Source of the DNA: Marinobacter gelidimuriae
GTDB lineage: Bacteria > Pseudomonadota > Gammaproteobacteria > Pseudomonadales > Oleiphilaceae
Assembly: GCF_000372805.1 (NCBI RefSeq)
Contig: NZ_KB889886.1
Location: 62,001-126,000, forward strand
Reading direction: 5' to 3'
DNA: 64,000 bases
Positions 48,791 to 58,129 of this stretch are shown here, one piece after another. The translations under genes and the position numbers were made by a program. The number at the start of each line of letters is the position of its first letter. The first letter of the stretch is position 1. Under the pieces are notes generated by a model. It was given only the letters and a program-made list of their open reading frames with translations. It did not search any database and had not been told where the DNA came from.

Positions 48791-49915
48791 GAACTTGGCT
48801 TCGTCGAAGAAGCTCTTCACACCTCTAAACCACGATGTTTTCTTCGGGCCGTGCTGGTCGCCGTCACCGCTGTCGAGGGTATCCTGAAACTCGTGCAACA
48901 GTTCTTTCTGGCGTTTGGTCAGGCGTACCGGGGTTTCGATGGTCACCCGACACAGCAAATCGCCAGCACCGCCACCACGCACAGGTGCCACGCCTTTGTT
49001 GCGCAGGCGGAACAATTTTCCGGTTTGGGTCTCGGCAGGTATTTTTAGCTTCACGCGGCCATCCAGCGTTGGCACTTCCAGCTCACCACCCAAAGCGGCA
49101 TCAACAATGCTGATGGGCACTTCGCAATACAGGTTACGACCGTCGCGGGTGAAGATGGAGTGCTCGCGCACGGCCATTTCCACATACAGGTCGCCAGGAG
49201 GGCCGCCCTCTATGCCCATTTCGCCTTCACCAGACAAACGGATGCGGTCGCCGGTATCCACGCCGGGGGGCACTTTAACCGATAGGGTTTTCTCTTCTTT
49301 CACCCGGCCCTGACCGTGGCACTTGCTGCACGGATTCTTGATAACCTTACCCGCGCCACGGCAGGTAGGGCACGCTTGCTGCACGGTGAAAAAACCCTGC
49401 TGCATACGCACCTGGCCCATACCTTTACAGGTACCACAGGCTTCGGGGCGCGAGCCTTTCTCGGCACCACTGCCATCACAGGTTTCGCATTCACGATGGC
49501 CAGGAATGGTGATTTTAACCGTTCTGCCTTTAACGGCTTCTTCCAGGTCCAGTTCCAGGGTGTAGCGTAAATCGGAGCCGCGGGTGTTGCGGCCACGGCC
49601 ACCACCGCCTCCAAAAATATCGCCAAATACGTCGCCAAAAATATCCGAGAAATTCCCGTTACCGCCACCAAAGCCACCGCCGCCCTGGCCGTCAACGCCG
49701 GCATGACCAAACTGGTCGTAGGCCGCTCGTTTGTTGGCGTCTGCGAGTATTTCGTAGGCCTCGCTGGCTTCTTTGAATTTGTTGTCGGCGTCTTTATCAT
49801 CCGGGTTACGGTCCGGGTGATACTTCATCGCAAGCTTGCGGTACGCCCGCTTTACTTCTTTGTCGTCCGCGTCCCGGCTTACGCCGAGAGTCTCGTAATA
49901 GTCGCGCTTGGCCAT
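48788..49915 (-). CDS. dnaJ: Chaperone DnaJ
   Basis: A 375-residue class A J protein. J domain (1-70) with [11 protein letters not shown], a Gly/Phe-rich linker, four zinc-binding CXXCXGXG repeats ([32 protein letters not shown] at about 145-210) and the C-terminal substrate domain. It stimulates DnaK ATPase. It follows dnaK across an 83-base gap with a strong hairpin. Confidence 0.97.
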
Positions 49916-49940
49916 GCTTCAAATCCCGTGGTTATAACGA

Positions 49941-49969
49941 GGAAAACGCGGGAGCGACCCGCGTTTTCC
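49941..49969 (-). terminator. Hairpin between dnaK and dnaJ
   Basis: GGAAAACGCGGG (49941-49952) and CCCGCGTTTTCC (49958-49969) form 12 perfect pairs around AGCGA. It is followed by few T, so it probably attenuates rather than ends transcription, keeping DnaJ below DnaK. Confidence 0.75.
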
Positions 49970-49998
49970 AACTACTGGCAAAAATCTAGGTCAATCGA

Positions 49999-51924
49999 TT
50001 AACGCTTCTCGTCGTCCTTCACTTCTTCAAACTCAGCGTCAACAGCGTCATCAGCGGTGTTCGACTGGGCTTTTTCCTGCCCTTCTGCCGGCTGGCCCTG
50101 CTCCGCCTGATCGGCGTACATCTTCTTGGCCAATTCGCCGGAAACCTCAGTCAGCTTCTCGGTCTTGGCCTGGATGTCGTCCTTATCAGAACCTTTCAGC
50201 GCTTCTTCCAGTTCAGTTACAGACGCTTCAATCGACTCTTTCTCGCTGTCGCTGACTTTATCGCCGGCGTCCTTTAAGGTTTTACGCACCGCGTGAACCA
50301 TGGCATCGCCCTGGTTGCGAGCCTGAACCAACTCTTCAAACTTGCGGTCTTCGTCAGCGTTGGCTTCGGCGTCACGCACCATTTTTTCGATTTCTTCCTC
50401 GTTCAGGCCGGAAGAGGCCTTGATCACGATGGACTGCTCTTTACCGGTCGCCTTGTCTTTGGCAGACACGTTCAGAATACCGTTGGCGTCGATGTCAAAA
50501 GTCACTTCGATCTGCGGTACGCCGCGCGGTGCAGGCGGAATGTCAGCCAAATCGAAACGGCCTAGTGATTTGTTCTGCGTGGCTTGCTTGCGCTCGCCCT
50601 GAACCACGTGAATGGTTACCGCTGTTTGACTGTCGTCCGCTGTCGAGAAAGTCTGCGACTTCTTGGTCGGAATCGTAGTGTTCTTGTCGATCAGCGACGT
50701 AGCCACACCACCCATGGTTTCGATACCCAGGCTCAGAGGAGTTACGTCCAGCAGCAGTACGTCTTTCACATCGCCAGACAATACGGCGGCCTGAATGGCG
50801 GCGCCCATAGCAACAGCTTCATCCGGGTTGACGTCTTTACGAGCTTCTTTACCGAAGAACTCTTTTACTTTTTCCTGCACCAGCGGCATACGGGTTTGGC
50901 CGCCTACCAGAATAACTTCGTCGATCTGATCGAGGCTCAGACCCGAGTCTTTCAAAGCGACTTTACACGGCTCGAGAGTGCGCTGCACCAGGTCTTCTAC
51001 CAAGGACTCCAGCTTGGCACGAGTCAGCTTGACGTTCATGTGCTTGGGGCCGCTGGCATCAGCGGTAATGTACGGCAAGTTCACGTCGGTCTGCTGGCTG
51101 CTGGAAAGCTCGATTTTAGCTTTCTCGCCGGCTTCTTTAAGGCGCTGCATGGCCAATGAATCGCCGCGCAGATCAATACCGCTGTCTTTCTTGAACTGGT
51201 CGGCCAGGAATTCGATGATTTTCATATCGAAATCTTCACCGCCCAAGAAGGTGTCGCCGTTAGTGGCCAACACTTCAAACTGGTGTTCGCCGTCTACATC
51301 GGCAATTTCGATGATTGACAGGTCAAACGTACCGCCGCCCAGGTCGTAAACCGCGATGGTGCGGTCGCCGCCTTTCTTGTCCATACCGTAAGCCAGAGCT
51401 GCCGCGGTCGGCTCGTTGATAATACGCTTAACGTCGAGACCGGCAATTTTGCCTGCATCTTTGGTCGCCTGGCGCTGGCTGTCGTTAAAATACGCAGGAA
51501 CGGTAATAACGGCTTCAGTCACTTTCTCGCCCAAGTAATCTTCGGCGGTTTTCTTCATTTTCTTCAAAATTTCCGCGGAAATCTGCGGCGGAGCCATTTT
51601 CTGGCCTTTTACATCGACCCAAGCATCGCCGTTGTCGGCCTTGGCAATTTTATAAGGCACCATCTTGATATCTTTTTGCACAACATCGTCTTCGAACCGA
51701 CGGCCGATCAAACGCTTGATCGCATAAAGGGTGTTGTACGGGTTGGTAACAGCCTGACGCTTGGCAGACTGACCCACCAGAATTTCGTTGTCGTCGGTGT
51801 AGGCGATGATCGATGGCGTGGTGCGATCGCCTTCGGAATTTTCAATAACCTTAACCTTGCCACCGTCCATAACGGCAACGCAGGAATTGGTTGTACCTAA
51901 GTCAATACCGATAATCTTGCTCAT
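49999..51924 (-). CDS. dnaK: Chaperone DnaK (Hsp70)
   Basis: A 641-residue Hsp70. Nucleotide-binding domain with [14 protein letters not shown] at the start and [12 protein letters not shown] near 195; substrate domain after the conserved [15 protein letters not shown] linker near 390; helical lid and an acidic C-terminal tail ending [13 protein letters not shown] precedes the ATG. It follows grpE by 91 bases. CTTGAAA occurs just inside the grpE end but no good heat-shock -10 follows, so the grpE promoter probably serves dnaK too. Confidence 0.97.
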   Translation of the reverse strand: MSKIIGIDLGTTNSCVAVMDGGKVKVIENSEGDRTTPSIIAYTDDNEILVGQSAKRQAVTNPYNTLYAIKRLIGRRFEDDVVQKDIKMVPYKIAKADNGDAWVDVKGQKMAPPQISAEILKKMKKTAEDYLGEKVTEAVITVPAYFNDSQRQATKDAGKIAGLDVKRIINEPTAAALAYGMDKKGGDRTIAVYDLGGGTFDLSIIEIADVDGEHQFEVLATNGDTFLGGEDFDMKIIEFLADQFKKDSGIDLRGDSLAMQRLKEAGEKAKIELSSSQQTDVNLPYITADASGPKHMNVKLTRAKLESLVEDLVQRTLEPCKVALKDSGLSLDQIDEVILVGGQTRMPLVQEKVKEFFGKEARKDVNPDEAVAMGAAIQAAVLSGDVKDVLLLDVTPLSLGIETMGGVATSLIDKNTTIPTKKSQTFSTADDSQTAVTIHVVQGERKQATQNKSLGRFDLADIPPAPRGVPQIEVTFDIDANGILNVSAKDKATGKEQSIVIKASSGLNEEEIEKMVRDAEANADEDRKFEELVQARNQGDAMVHAVRKTLKDAGDKVSDSEKESIEASVTELEEALKGSDKDDIQAKTEKLTEVSGELAKKMYADQAEQGQPAEGQEKAQSNTADDAVDAEFEEVKDDEKR

Positions 51925-52015
51925 TGAGTCACTCCAAATCTTTCTGAATGCTGGGGCCGGAGGATCGCTCCGGACTGTTCTGGTTAAAAGCTATATTGGC
52001 GCTTTAAGCTATTTT

Positions 52016-52624
52016 TCAAGCCTGCTCATCAATTTTTGGTGCATCCTGGGGCTTGGCCACCATCACCATGGCCGGGCGCACAACCCTGCCATTCAACAAA
52101 TAGCCTTTCTGCATAACCGCAACCACGCTGTTGGGCTCGGCGTTGGGCGCTGGCACCATAGACATCGCCTCGTGGTATTGCGGATCAAACGGTTCGCCTA
52201 CAGGATTCAGGCGCTCGACGTTAAACTTCTTGAGACCAGACAGGAACATGTCGAGGGTAAGCTCTACGCCCTGGCGAATAGACGCCACCAAGTCACCAGA
52301 AGATTCGTGGCCTTCGGTGCTTTCAACCGCTTTTTCCAGACTGTCTACCACCGGCAGCAGTTCCTTGACGAACTTTTCTACCGCAAATTTGTGGGCTTTT
52401 TCGACGTCGTTTTCGGCGCGACGGCGCACGTTCTGCATCTCTGCCTGCGAACGCAGCACCTGCTCCTGAAACTCCTGGACCTTTGCCTGCAGTGCCTCAA
52501 GGTCTGCGGATGGCGAGCTTTCTGGTGCCGCCTCGGCTGCTTCTGCGTTTTCTTCTGCGGCATTGTCTACAGCTTGTTGCAGCTCGTCTGCAAATTGCTC
52601 GTTGCGCTTTTCGTCAGTGCTCAT
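52016..52624 (-). CDS. grpE: Nucleotide exchange factor GrpE
   Basis: A 202-residue DnaK co-chaperone: an acidic N-terminal segment, a long dimerising helix (about 45-100, with [20 protein letters not shown]) and a C-terminal beta wing with [12 protein letters not shown] and [21 protein letters not shown] precedes the ATG and a sigma-32-type promoter lies about 100 bases upstream. It is first in the grpE-dnaK-dnaJ operon. Confidence 0.96.
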   Translation of the reverse strand: MSTDEKRNEQFADELQQAVDNAAEENAEAAEAAPESSPSADLEALQAKVQEFQEQVLRSQAEMQNVRRRAENDVEKAHKFAVEKFVKELLPVVDSLEKAVESTEGHESSGDLVASIRQGVELTLDMFLSGLKKFNVERLNPVGEPFDPQYHEAMSMVPAPNAEPNSVVAVMQKGYLLNGRVVRPAMVMVAKPQDAPKIDEQA

Positions 52625-52722
52625 GACTACTCCTGGTTAATAAACACGACCGGTATGACCACGGCCTACTATCTATATTCGGATAACCGCCATAACGGCC
52701 GGAACGAGGTGTTTGCAAGTCG

Positions 52723-52750
52723 ATATGGGGCCCCGCGACGCAGTTTCAAC
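52723..52750 (-). promoter_or_regulatory. Sigma-32 (RpoH) type promoter of grpE-dnaK-dnaJ
   Basis: On the minus strand GTTGAAA (52744-52750) and CCCCATAT (52723-52730) are 13 bases apart, an almost perfect heat-shock promoter. Confidence 0.82.
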
Positions 52751-52810
52751 CGATGCGCGACGCATTTTGCAACAAAGTTGACGCCACAGAGTTTGCAACA
52801 ATCAAAAAGC

Positions 52811-52826
52811 CTGTATATATTCACAG
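52811..52826 (+). promoter_or_regulatory. LexA (SOS) box of recN
   Basis: CTGTATATATTCACAG fits the LexA consensus CTGT-N8-ACAG exactly and lies 59 bases before recN, a classical SOS gene. A second, imperfect CTGT/ACAG pair at 52830-52844 has one base too few between its arms. Confidence 0.85.
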
Positions 52827-52885
52827 CTACTGTATGAAAAACAGTGTTCAGGCACATAGCATATAGATAGAGCGGAGGTTTCGGC

Positions 52886-54562
52886 ATGCTCACACAGCTA
52901 ACGGTTTCCAATTACGCCATCGCGGAACGGGTGGAACTGCACTTCCATAAAGGAATGACCGCCCTTACCGGGGAAACCGGAGCCGGCAAATCGATTGTGC
53001 TGGATGCGCTTGGCCTTGCCATGGGCGGGCGCGCAGACGCCGGCGCCGTGCGTTATGGCGCGAAGCGGGCTGACATTACCGCCACCTTCGATATTTCAGC
53101 TATTACGGCTGCACGCAGCTGGCTGGAACAGCAAGAGCTGGACGATCATAACGACTGCATCTTACGCCGCGCCATCAGCCGCGATGGCCGCTCCCGCGCC
53201 TACATCAACGGCCAACCCTGCCCGCTAAGCCACCTGAAAGAACTGGGCGGCCTGCTGATGGACATTCACAGCCAGCACCAACATCAATCCTTACTGCGCA
53301 AGGATACCCACCGCACCTTGCTGGATGAATACGCCGGGGCCGATGAACTGGCCGGGCAAACCCGTCAAGCCTGGAGCGGGTGGAATAAAACCCGCCAGAA
53401 AATGGTCGAGCGCCAGAACAACGCCGATGAAACCGAAGCCCGGCTGCAACTGTTGCGCTATCAGGTAGAAGAGCTGGACCGCCTGGGCCTGCAAGAAGGC
53501 GAACAGCAGCAACTGGAACAGCAACAACAAGAGTTGAGCCAGGCTGACACTATTCTGCACCACAGCAATCAGGCGGCTTTACTGTGCTCCGAAGACGACA
53601 CCAGCGCTGCCGCACTGGTGCGCCAGGCGCTGCAGCAACTTGAGCAGCTGCCAACGGAAATTCCAGCACTGGCCGACACCCTGCAAATGCTGAGCGAAGC
53701 GCAGATACAAATCAGCGAAGCCGGCGATAATTTGCGCCGCTTTGTTGACGATTACGAAGCGGACCCGCAACGCCTGGCAGAAATAGAAGAGCGCTTGAGT
53801 GCGATTTATCAGATGGCGCGCAAGCATCGCATCATGCCCGAACAACTGTTCGAACTGCACCAGCGGCTGAACGGCGAGCTGGCCGATCTGGACGGCGGCG
53901 CCGGCAGTCTGGAGCAGCTTCAGGCCGAATTGGACGAGCAGCGACTGGAATACAACGCGCTGGCCGACAAACTGACACAGTTGCGCCAGCACGCGGCGGT
54001 GAATCTGGACGTTCGCGTAGCGGCAGAACTGGCTCAACTGAACATGCCCAATATGCAGTTTGTGACGCAGCTGGCAGACAACCGTGACGAGCCGGCGGCT
54101 CATGGCCACGAAGACATCGAATTTCTGGTTAGCGCCAATCCCGGCCAGCCGGCGCGACCACTGGCGAAAGTCGCCTCGGGCGGCGAGCTGTCGCGGATCA
54201 GTCTGGCCATTCAAGTGGTGGTAGCGCAAACCTCTACCACACCGACATTGGTGTTCGACGAAGTAGACGTAGGGATTGGCGGTGGCACCGCCGAAGTCGT
54301 GGGCAAACTACTGCGGGCACTCGGCGAAAACGGTCAGGTGTTGTGTGTTACCCACTTGCCGCAAGTGGCAGCCCAGTGCCATCAGCATCTGTTCGTTAGT
54401 AAGTTCACAGAGCAGGAAGCCACCTTCTCGAAAATCGAAGCCCTGGACGATCAGGGCCGGATCAGCGAAGTCGCCCGCATGCTGGGCGGCGTGGATATGA
54501 CAGAACAGACCATTGCCCACGCCAAAGAAATGTACAGCAAGGGACAGGCAACCCATCACTAA
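52886..54562 (+). CDS. recN: DNA repair protein RecN
   Basis: A 558-residue SMC-like ATPase for double-strand break repair. Walker A GETGAGKS near residue 29, a Gln/Glu-rich coiled coil over about 150-370 and the C-terminal ABC half with ASGGELSRISLAIQVV and VFDEVDVGIGG. GGAGG precedes the ATG. SOS control is expected from the LexA box. It is divergent from the grpE operon. Confidence 0.96.
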   Translation: MLTQLTVSNYAIAERVELHFHKGMTALTGETGAGKSIVLDALGLAMGGRADAGAVRYGAKRADITATFDISAITAARSWLEQQELDDHNDCILRRAISRDGRSRAYINGQPCPLSHLKELGGLLMDIHSQHQHQSLLRKDTHRTLLDEYAGADELAGQTRQAWSGWNKTRQKMVERQNNADETEARLQLLRYQVEELDRLGLQEGEQQQLEQQQQELSQADTILHHSNQAALLCSEDDTSAAALVRQALQQLEQLPTEIPALADTLQMLSEAQIQISEAGDNLRRFVDDYEADPQRLAEIEERLSAIYQMARKHRIMPEQLFELHQRLNGELADLDGGAGSLEQLQAELDEQRLEYNALADKLTQLRQHAAVNLDVRVAAELAQLNMPNMQFVTQLADNRDEPAAHGHEDIEFLVSANPGQPARPLAKVASGGELSRISLAIQVVVAQTSTTPTLVFDEVDVGIGGGTAEVVGKLLRALGENGQVLCVTHLPQVAAQCHQHLFVSKFTEQEATFSKIEALDDQGRISEVARMLGGVDMTEQTIAHAKEMYSKGQATHH

Positions 54563-54601
54563 CAGCATTCCCCCTCTCTACTCTCCACTCCGAGAGTTTT
54601 C

Positions 54602-54631
54602 GGGGCGGGCCAGAAGCCCGCCCCTTTTTTT
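54602..54631 (+). terminator. Rho-independent terminator of recN
   Basis: GGGGCGGGC (54602-54610) and GCCCGCCCC (54616-54624) followed by seven T. Confidence 0.93.
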
Positions 54632-54663
54632 GCGCCTGGGGAAATGCTTGAGCGTGAGTTGCC

Positions 54664-55074
54664 TTATGACTTGATGGGCTTTACGTACAGCGTCAGGCTG
54701 TGATCGACAATCTCGTAACCGTGCTCGGCCGCAATGATTTGCTGGCGGTCTTCAATCACCTGATCAAAAAACTCGATGACTTTTCCGGTTTCAGTACATA
54801 CGATATGGTCGTGATGGTGTTCGCTGGCCATTTCGAATACCGCATGGCCGCCTTCAAAGTTGTGCCGCAGCACCAGGCCCGCCGATTCGAATTGCGTCAA
54901 CACCCGGTAAACGGTCGCCAGCCCTACATCGCCACCCTGTTCCAGAAGCTTTTTGTAAACATCTTCTGCGCTCATGTGGTGCTGCGTGGCGCTTTCAAGA
55001 ATACCGAAGATTTTTACCCGCGGAAGAGTAACCTTCAGACCGACTTTTCGTAATTCGGCGTTTTCAGATGGCAT
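54664..55074 (-). CDS. fur: Ferric uptake regulator Fur
   Basis: A 136-residue iron-responsive repressor, beginning MPSENAELRKVGLKVTLPR at 55074; a 22-codon extension is rejected. It has a winged-helix domain (GDVGLATVYRVLTQFESAGLV) and the metal-binding EHHHDHIVC. The usual CXXC after HHDH is reduced to one cysteine (CTET), as in Pseudomonas Fur and unlike E. coli. It is divergent from bamE, a conserved pair. Confidence 0.95.
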   Translation of the reverse strand: MPSENAELRKVGLKVTLPRVKIFGILESATQHHMSAEDVYKKLLEQGGDVGLATVYRVLTQFESAGLVLRHNFEGGHAVFEMASEHHHDHIVCTETGKVIEFFDQVIEDRQQIIAAEHGYEIVDHSLTLYVKPIKS

Positions 55075-55196
55075 ATTACTATTCACTCGTTGGTGTGTCT
55101 TGCGGCTTCCGGTATGATGGGGCCGCCATTTTAGGATCAACCCGTGCTACATCTGCCATTGGCAGGCATTTTCAAGATAGAGGATTTCCCCCGGCG

Positions 55197-55523
55197 ATGC
55201 AAAAGCTCATAGCTCTTATTCTCACTCTTTTTCTGGCTGGCTGTGCCTTTCCCGGCGTTTACAAAATCAACGTCCAACAAGGCAATATTGTCACCAACAA
55301 AGAGTTGACCGCACTGACGGAAGGCATGCCCCGCAGCCAGGTTCACGCGGTGATGGGCACACCGCTGATGCTCAATCCTGTAGACACATCCAGGGAATAT
55401 TACGTTTACACGTTCCAGCGTGCAGGCGGAGACATCGAAGAACAGCGCATTATCGTGTATTACGATGATGACCAGTTCTCCCACTACGAAGCACAATTGC
55501 TGGAAGAGACACCCGCCTACTAA
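55197..55523 (+). CDS. bamE: Outer membrane assembly lipoprotein BamE (SmpA/OmlA)
   Basis: A 108-residue lipoprotein with signal MQKLIALILTLFLAGC and the family pattern INVQQGNIVTNKEL, LTEGMPRSQVHAVMGTPLML. It stabilises the BamABCD machine that inserts outer-membrane proteins. AGAGGA lies about 12 bases before the ATG; the frame is open further upstream without family similarity. Convergent with rnfH, divergent from fur. Confidence 0.93.
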   Translation: MQKLIALILTLFLAGCAFPGVYKINVQQGNIVTNKELTALTEGMPRSQVHAVMGTPLMLNPVDTSREYYVYTFQRAGGDIEEQRIIVYYDDDQFSHYEAQLLEETPAY

Positions 55524-55546
55524 GGCTAGGCTGAAGCTATAATCGC

Positions 55547-55828
55547 CTACTGCTTTTTAGCTCTGTTCAATCGCGCCTGCTTGGGGTCAATCATGAGCGG
55601 GCGGTACAGTTCTATACGGTCGCCCACCTGCACCTTATGCTGGCCTGGTTGTTTTATTGCCTTACCAAAAATGCCCATGTCAGTGTTGTCAGGATCCAGC
55701 CCCGGGAACCGCTCACAGATAGACGACGCTTTGACTGCGTTTAACATGCTGGTGCCCTCAGGAACATCCACCGTTACAATTTCCTGCCGTTCAGGCAACG
55801 CGTAAGCCACTTCTACCCGAATGCTCAT
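55547..55828 (-). CDS. rnfH: RnfH family protein (UPF0125)
   Basis: A 93-residue ubiquitin-like-fold protein starting MSIRVEVAYALPERQEI, with GIFGKAIK and RIELYRPLMIDPKQARLNRAKK at the end. Function is not settled; E. coli RatB is the homologue. The start overlaps the ratA stop by 4 bases (ATGA), the usual ratA-rnfH pair. Confidence 0.9.
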   Translation of the reverse strand: MSIRVEVAYALPERQEIVTVDVPEGTSMLNAVKASSICERFPGLDPDNTDMGIFGKAIKQPGQHKVQVGDRIELYRPLMIDPKQARLNRAKKQ

Positions 55829-56268
55829 GAGCTTTTTCCATAAACGACATCTGCCCGCCGGCAAAACGCGTCGACCATGGTATTGGCCGCCTGATTGAAA
55901 ATAGGCCCAAAGGTCATCCGCGCCAAAGATCCGGAAAATTCAAACTCCAGAGTCAGAATCACCTTGCAGGCGTTGTTTTGTAGCGGCTTGAAGTGCCAGC
56001 GCCCGCTAAGATTGCTAAAAGGCCCGTCCACCAACTGCATCTCGATGGCTTCAGGCATCAAAAGCTGGTTGCGCGTAGTGAGAATGTGGCTCAAACCGCC
56101 TTTGGCAATTTCCATCGAAGCAGTAACATTCTGCTCATCTTGCTGCTGCACACTGGCACTGCGACACCACGGTAGAAATTCCGGATAACGGGCTATGTCG
56201 TTAACCAGGTGAAACATGCGCTCGGCGGAATGCCACACCAACGCGGTTTTATCAATCTGATGAGCCAT
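55825..56268 (-). CDS. ratA: RatA family START-domain protein (ribosome association toxin / coenzyme Q-binding type)
   Basis: A 147-residue protein beginning MAHQIDKTALVWHSAERMF, with NDIARYPEFLPWC near residue 27 and the C-terminal GPIFNQAANTMVDAFCRRA. The family has been linked both to blocking 70S assembly in E. coli and to coenzyme Q binding (Coq10-like). It is normally a divergent neighbour of smpB; here a transporter and the IscB element intervene. Confidence 0.9.
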   Translation of the reverse strand: MAHQIDKTALVWHSAERMFHLVNDIARYPEFLPWCRSASVQQQDEQNVTASMEIAKGGLSHILTTRNQLLMPEAIEMQLVDGPFSNLSGRWHFKPLQNNACKVILTLEFEFSGSLARMTFGPIFNQAANTMVDAFCRRADVVYGKSS

Positions 56269-56289
56269 TGGGTAAAACACGGTCCTGTC

Positions 56290-57666
56290 TTATAAAAGAA
56301 TAAATGTGTAGTGCAGGCCGATGTACAAAACCACCAGCGGCAACACCCAACGCATCACCCGGTACCAGCCATCAAACAACCAACCGGGCGGGTTGCCCAG
56401 AATTTTTTGCAATAACCGGCGGGTAAGGCACCAGCCAGCAAACAGCGACACCATCACCCCAACAACCGGTATAAAAACGCCACCAGAGATCAATTCCAAC
56501 CAGCGAAACAGTGTTGCGCCTGCGGGCCGATAACTGCTCCATATATTCAATGAATACAGCGACAGCAGGCCCAACAGCCAACAGGAAACCAGAACCAGCA
56601 AGGTCGCTTTGCCCCGCGACAGATTCGTGCGCTCCCGCAGCCAGCCAATCACCGGCTCCATCAGCGCCAGTGCACTGGCCCAAATCACCATCACCAGCAT
56701 CAAAAATAGCAGGGCAATAACCACCTGACTGGCAGGCAGCTGACCCAGCGCCGCAGGAAGGGCTACAAACAACAGGCCAAAACCCCTGTTGGCTTGATTA
56801 CCATCGACATCCACTACCACCGCAAACAGCGCCAGGCCAGCCAACACGGCAACCAGCGTATCCAACAAAACCACGGCCAGAACAGACCGTTTCAAACGGG
56901 TGTGTGGCGAGCTATAAGCACCGAAAATGGCCCACACACCCACTCCTAAACCAAGGGTAAAAAAGGCATGAAACAGCGCGGCTCTGAGGCTGTCCATAGT
57001 GACATCTTGAGGATGTAGCGCCAGCATACGCGCCATAGCAGCACCCGCTTCACCGAAATAAACCGCAAACCCAACGAACCCCGCCAGCAAAATCAGGGTG
57101 GCCGGCACCAGCAGGCGAAACGCCCGCTCCAGGCCGTGAACTACCCCGCGCATAGACACACCTGCCACCAGCAACAAAAAGAAACCGTGCCAGGCCATGA
57201 ACACCGGGTATCGTTGCGGGTCAGACACCAGGCGTGATAATACGCTTGCCGCATGGGCGGCGGTATTACCGGTAAAGTCCCCACTGGCGCCATAAAACAC
57301 CCAGGCCAGCGCAATAGCGCCAAATACAGCGGTATAAGACAACACCACAAAGGCCGCCAGCACACTCAAGTAACCCAGCCATACCCAATTGCGGGAACGC
57401 TTGGCAGTGAGCACGAAGTTGTCCATCGCCCGCACCATTCCATGACGGCTATAGCGGCCAAAAGACGTTTCGGTAATCGCCAGTGGCAGAGCGATTAACA
57501 ACAGGCAGGCCAAATAAAGCAGAATAAAAAGCCCGCCGCCGTGGCGGCTGGCCAGATAGGGAAATTGCCAAAAGTTGGCCAATCCCACAGTAGCGCCCGT
57601 CGCCGCCCAAAAAAACGTGGACTTGCGGGTAAATGATCCCATCTGTGCCTGAAGATGCGGCGGCAT
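56290..57666 (-). CDS. Sodium-dependent transporter, NSS (SNF) family
   Basis: A 458-residue inner-membrane protein with about eleven hydrophobic segments. The N-terminal FFWAATGATVGLANFWQFPYLA is the sodium-binding signature of neurotransmitter:sodium symporter homologues; AVFVVALLDTLVAVLAGLALF-type segments follow. The start may be ATG 57666 (MPPHLQ) or ATG 57642 (MGSFTRKS); the latter has AGG upstream. Substrate unknown, probably an amino acid. It diverges from smpB/iscB. Confidence 0.88.
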   Translation of the reverse strand: MPPHLQAQMGSFTRKSTFFWAATGATVGLANFWQFPYLASRHGGGLFILLYLACLLLIALPLAITETSFGRYSRHGMVRAMDNFVLTAKRSRNWVWLGYLSVLAAFVVLSYTAVFGAIALAWVFYGASGDFTGNTAAHAASVLSRLVSDPQRYPVFMAWHGFFLLLVAGVSMRGVVHGLERAFRLLVPATLILLAGFVGFAVYFGEAGAAMARMLALHPQDVTMDSLRAALFHAFFTLGLGVGVWAIFGAYSSPHTRLKRSVLAVVLLDTLVAVLAGLALFAVVVDVDGNQANRGFGLLFVALPAALGQLPASQVVIALLFLMLVMVIWASALALMEPVIGWLRERTNLSRGKATLLVLVSCWLLGLLSLYSLNIWSSYRPAGATLFRWLELISGGVFIPVVGVMVSLFAGWCLTRRLLQKILGNPPGWLFDGWYRVMRWVLPLVVLYIGLHYTFILL

Positions 57667-57688
57667 GAACAATCCGGTCAAAAATGAT

Positions 57689-57784
57689 CGCCTATTGTAG
57701 CCGATACCGGTTGTAGCGCACGACCTGTTGCCGGCAAGCAGGTGAATTCGTGACCGGTCTGGCACTCCTGAGCTACAATAGGCG
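57689..57784. promoter_or_regulatory. Mirror-image divergent promoters for the transporter and smpB
   Basis: CGCCTATTGTAGC (57689-57701) and GCTACAATAGGCG (57772-57784) are perfect 13-base inverted copies 70 bases apart. Each contains TACAAT, a plausible -10 element, pointing outward: minus strand to the transporter, plus strand (57774-57779) to smpB. A GTGACC at about 57750-57755 could be the plus-strand -35. The plus promoter now reads into the IscB element. Confidence 0.6.
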
Positions 57785-57827
57785 CTTTGCCGGACCAGCA
57801 ATCGCCGGCCGGTACATTCGTGCGACG

Positions 57828-58129
57828 TCGGATAAAGGATTCGTCAACTACCCCGCCGTGAACGATGGGGCTTGTAGAGAACACCCTTCAAGCCAGGTTG
57901 ACCAGGGAAAGCGGACACCAACCCGCTACGTTTACCACAGGTCGTTAAGACCCACTCCGGTGTGCTACCTCAGCACCGGACACTGGAAAACAGGGATCAC
58001 GCTGGCGAAAGGTAAAGCGCCGAAGGTTTCAGTTGCCGCGCAAGCGGGAGCCGGTGGTAGACATTCCCGAGGGGAGAGAGGTTTCGGCCTCCGTCACCAG
58101 ACCCGTAAGGGTAATTATTGGAAAACGAT
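57828..58129 (+). ncRNA. Putative omega-RNA of IscB (guide plus scaffold)
   Basis: IscB proteins use an RNA encoded directly upstream, with the guide at its 5' end. Here the 286 bases between the element left end (57844) and the iscB ATG have no gene but many stems: CTACCCC with GGGG/TAG (57848-57877), AGCGG/CCGCT (57910-57927), CCGGTG/CACCGG (57957-57979), CCGC-GCAA-GCGG (58036-58047), GAGG/CCTC (58078-58091) and ACCC-GTAA-GGGT (58101-58112). Two have GNRA loops. The expected guide is the roughly 16 bases just left of the element, which include the former smpB ribosome site. Ends are approximate. Confidence 0.7.

Noticed and set aside
51990..52022. Heat-shock promoter for dnaK within the grpE end
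   Set aside because: CTTGAAA is present but the expected CCCCAT-type -10 is not.
52830..52844. Second LexA box before recN
   Set aside because: CTGT and ACAG are separated by seven bases in place of eight.
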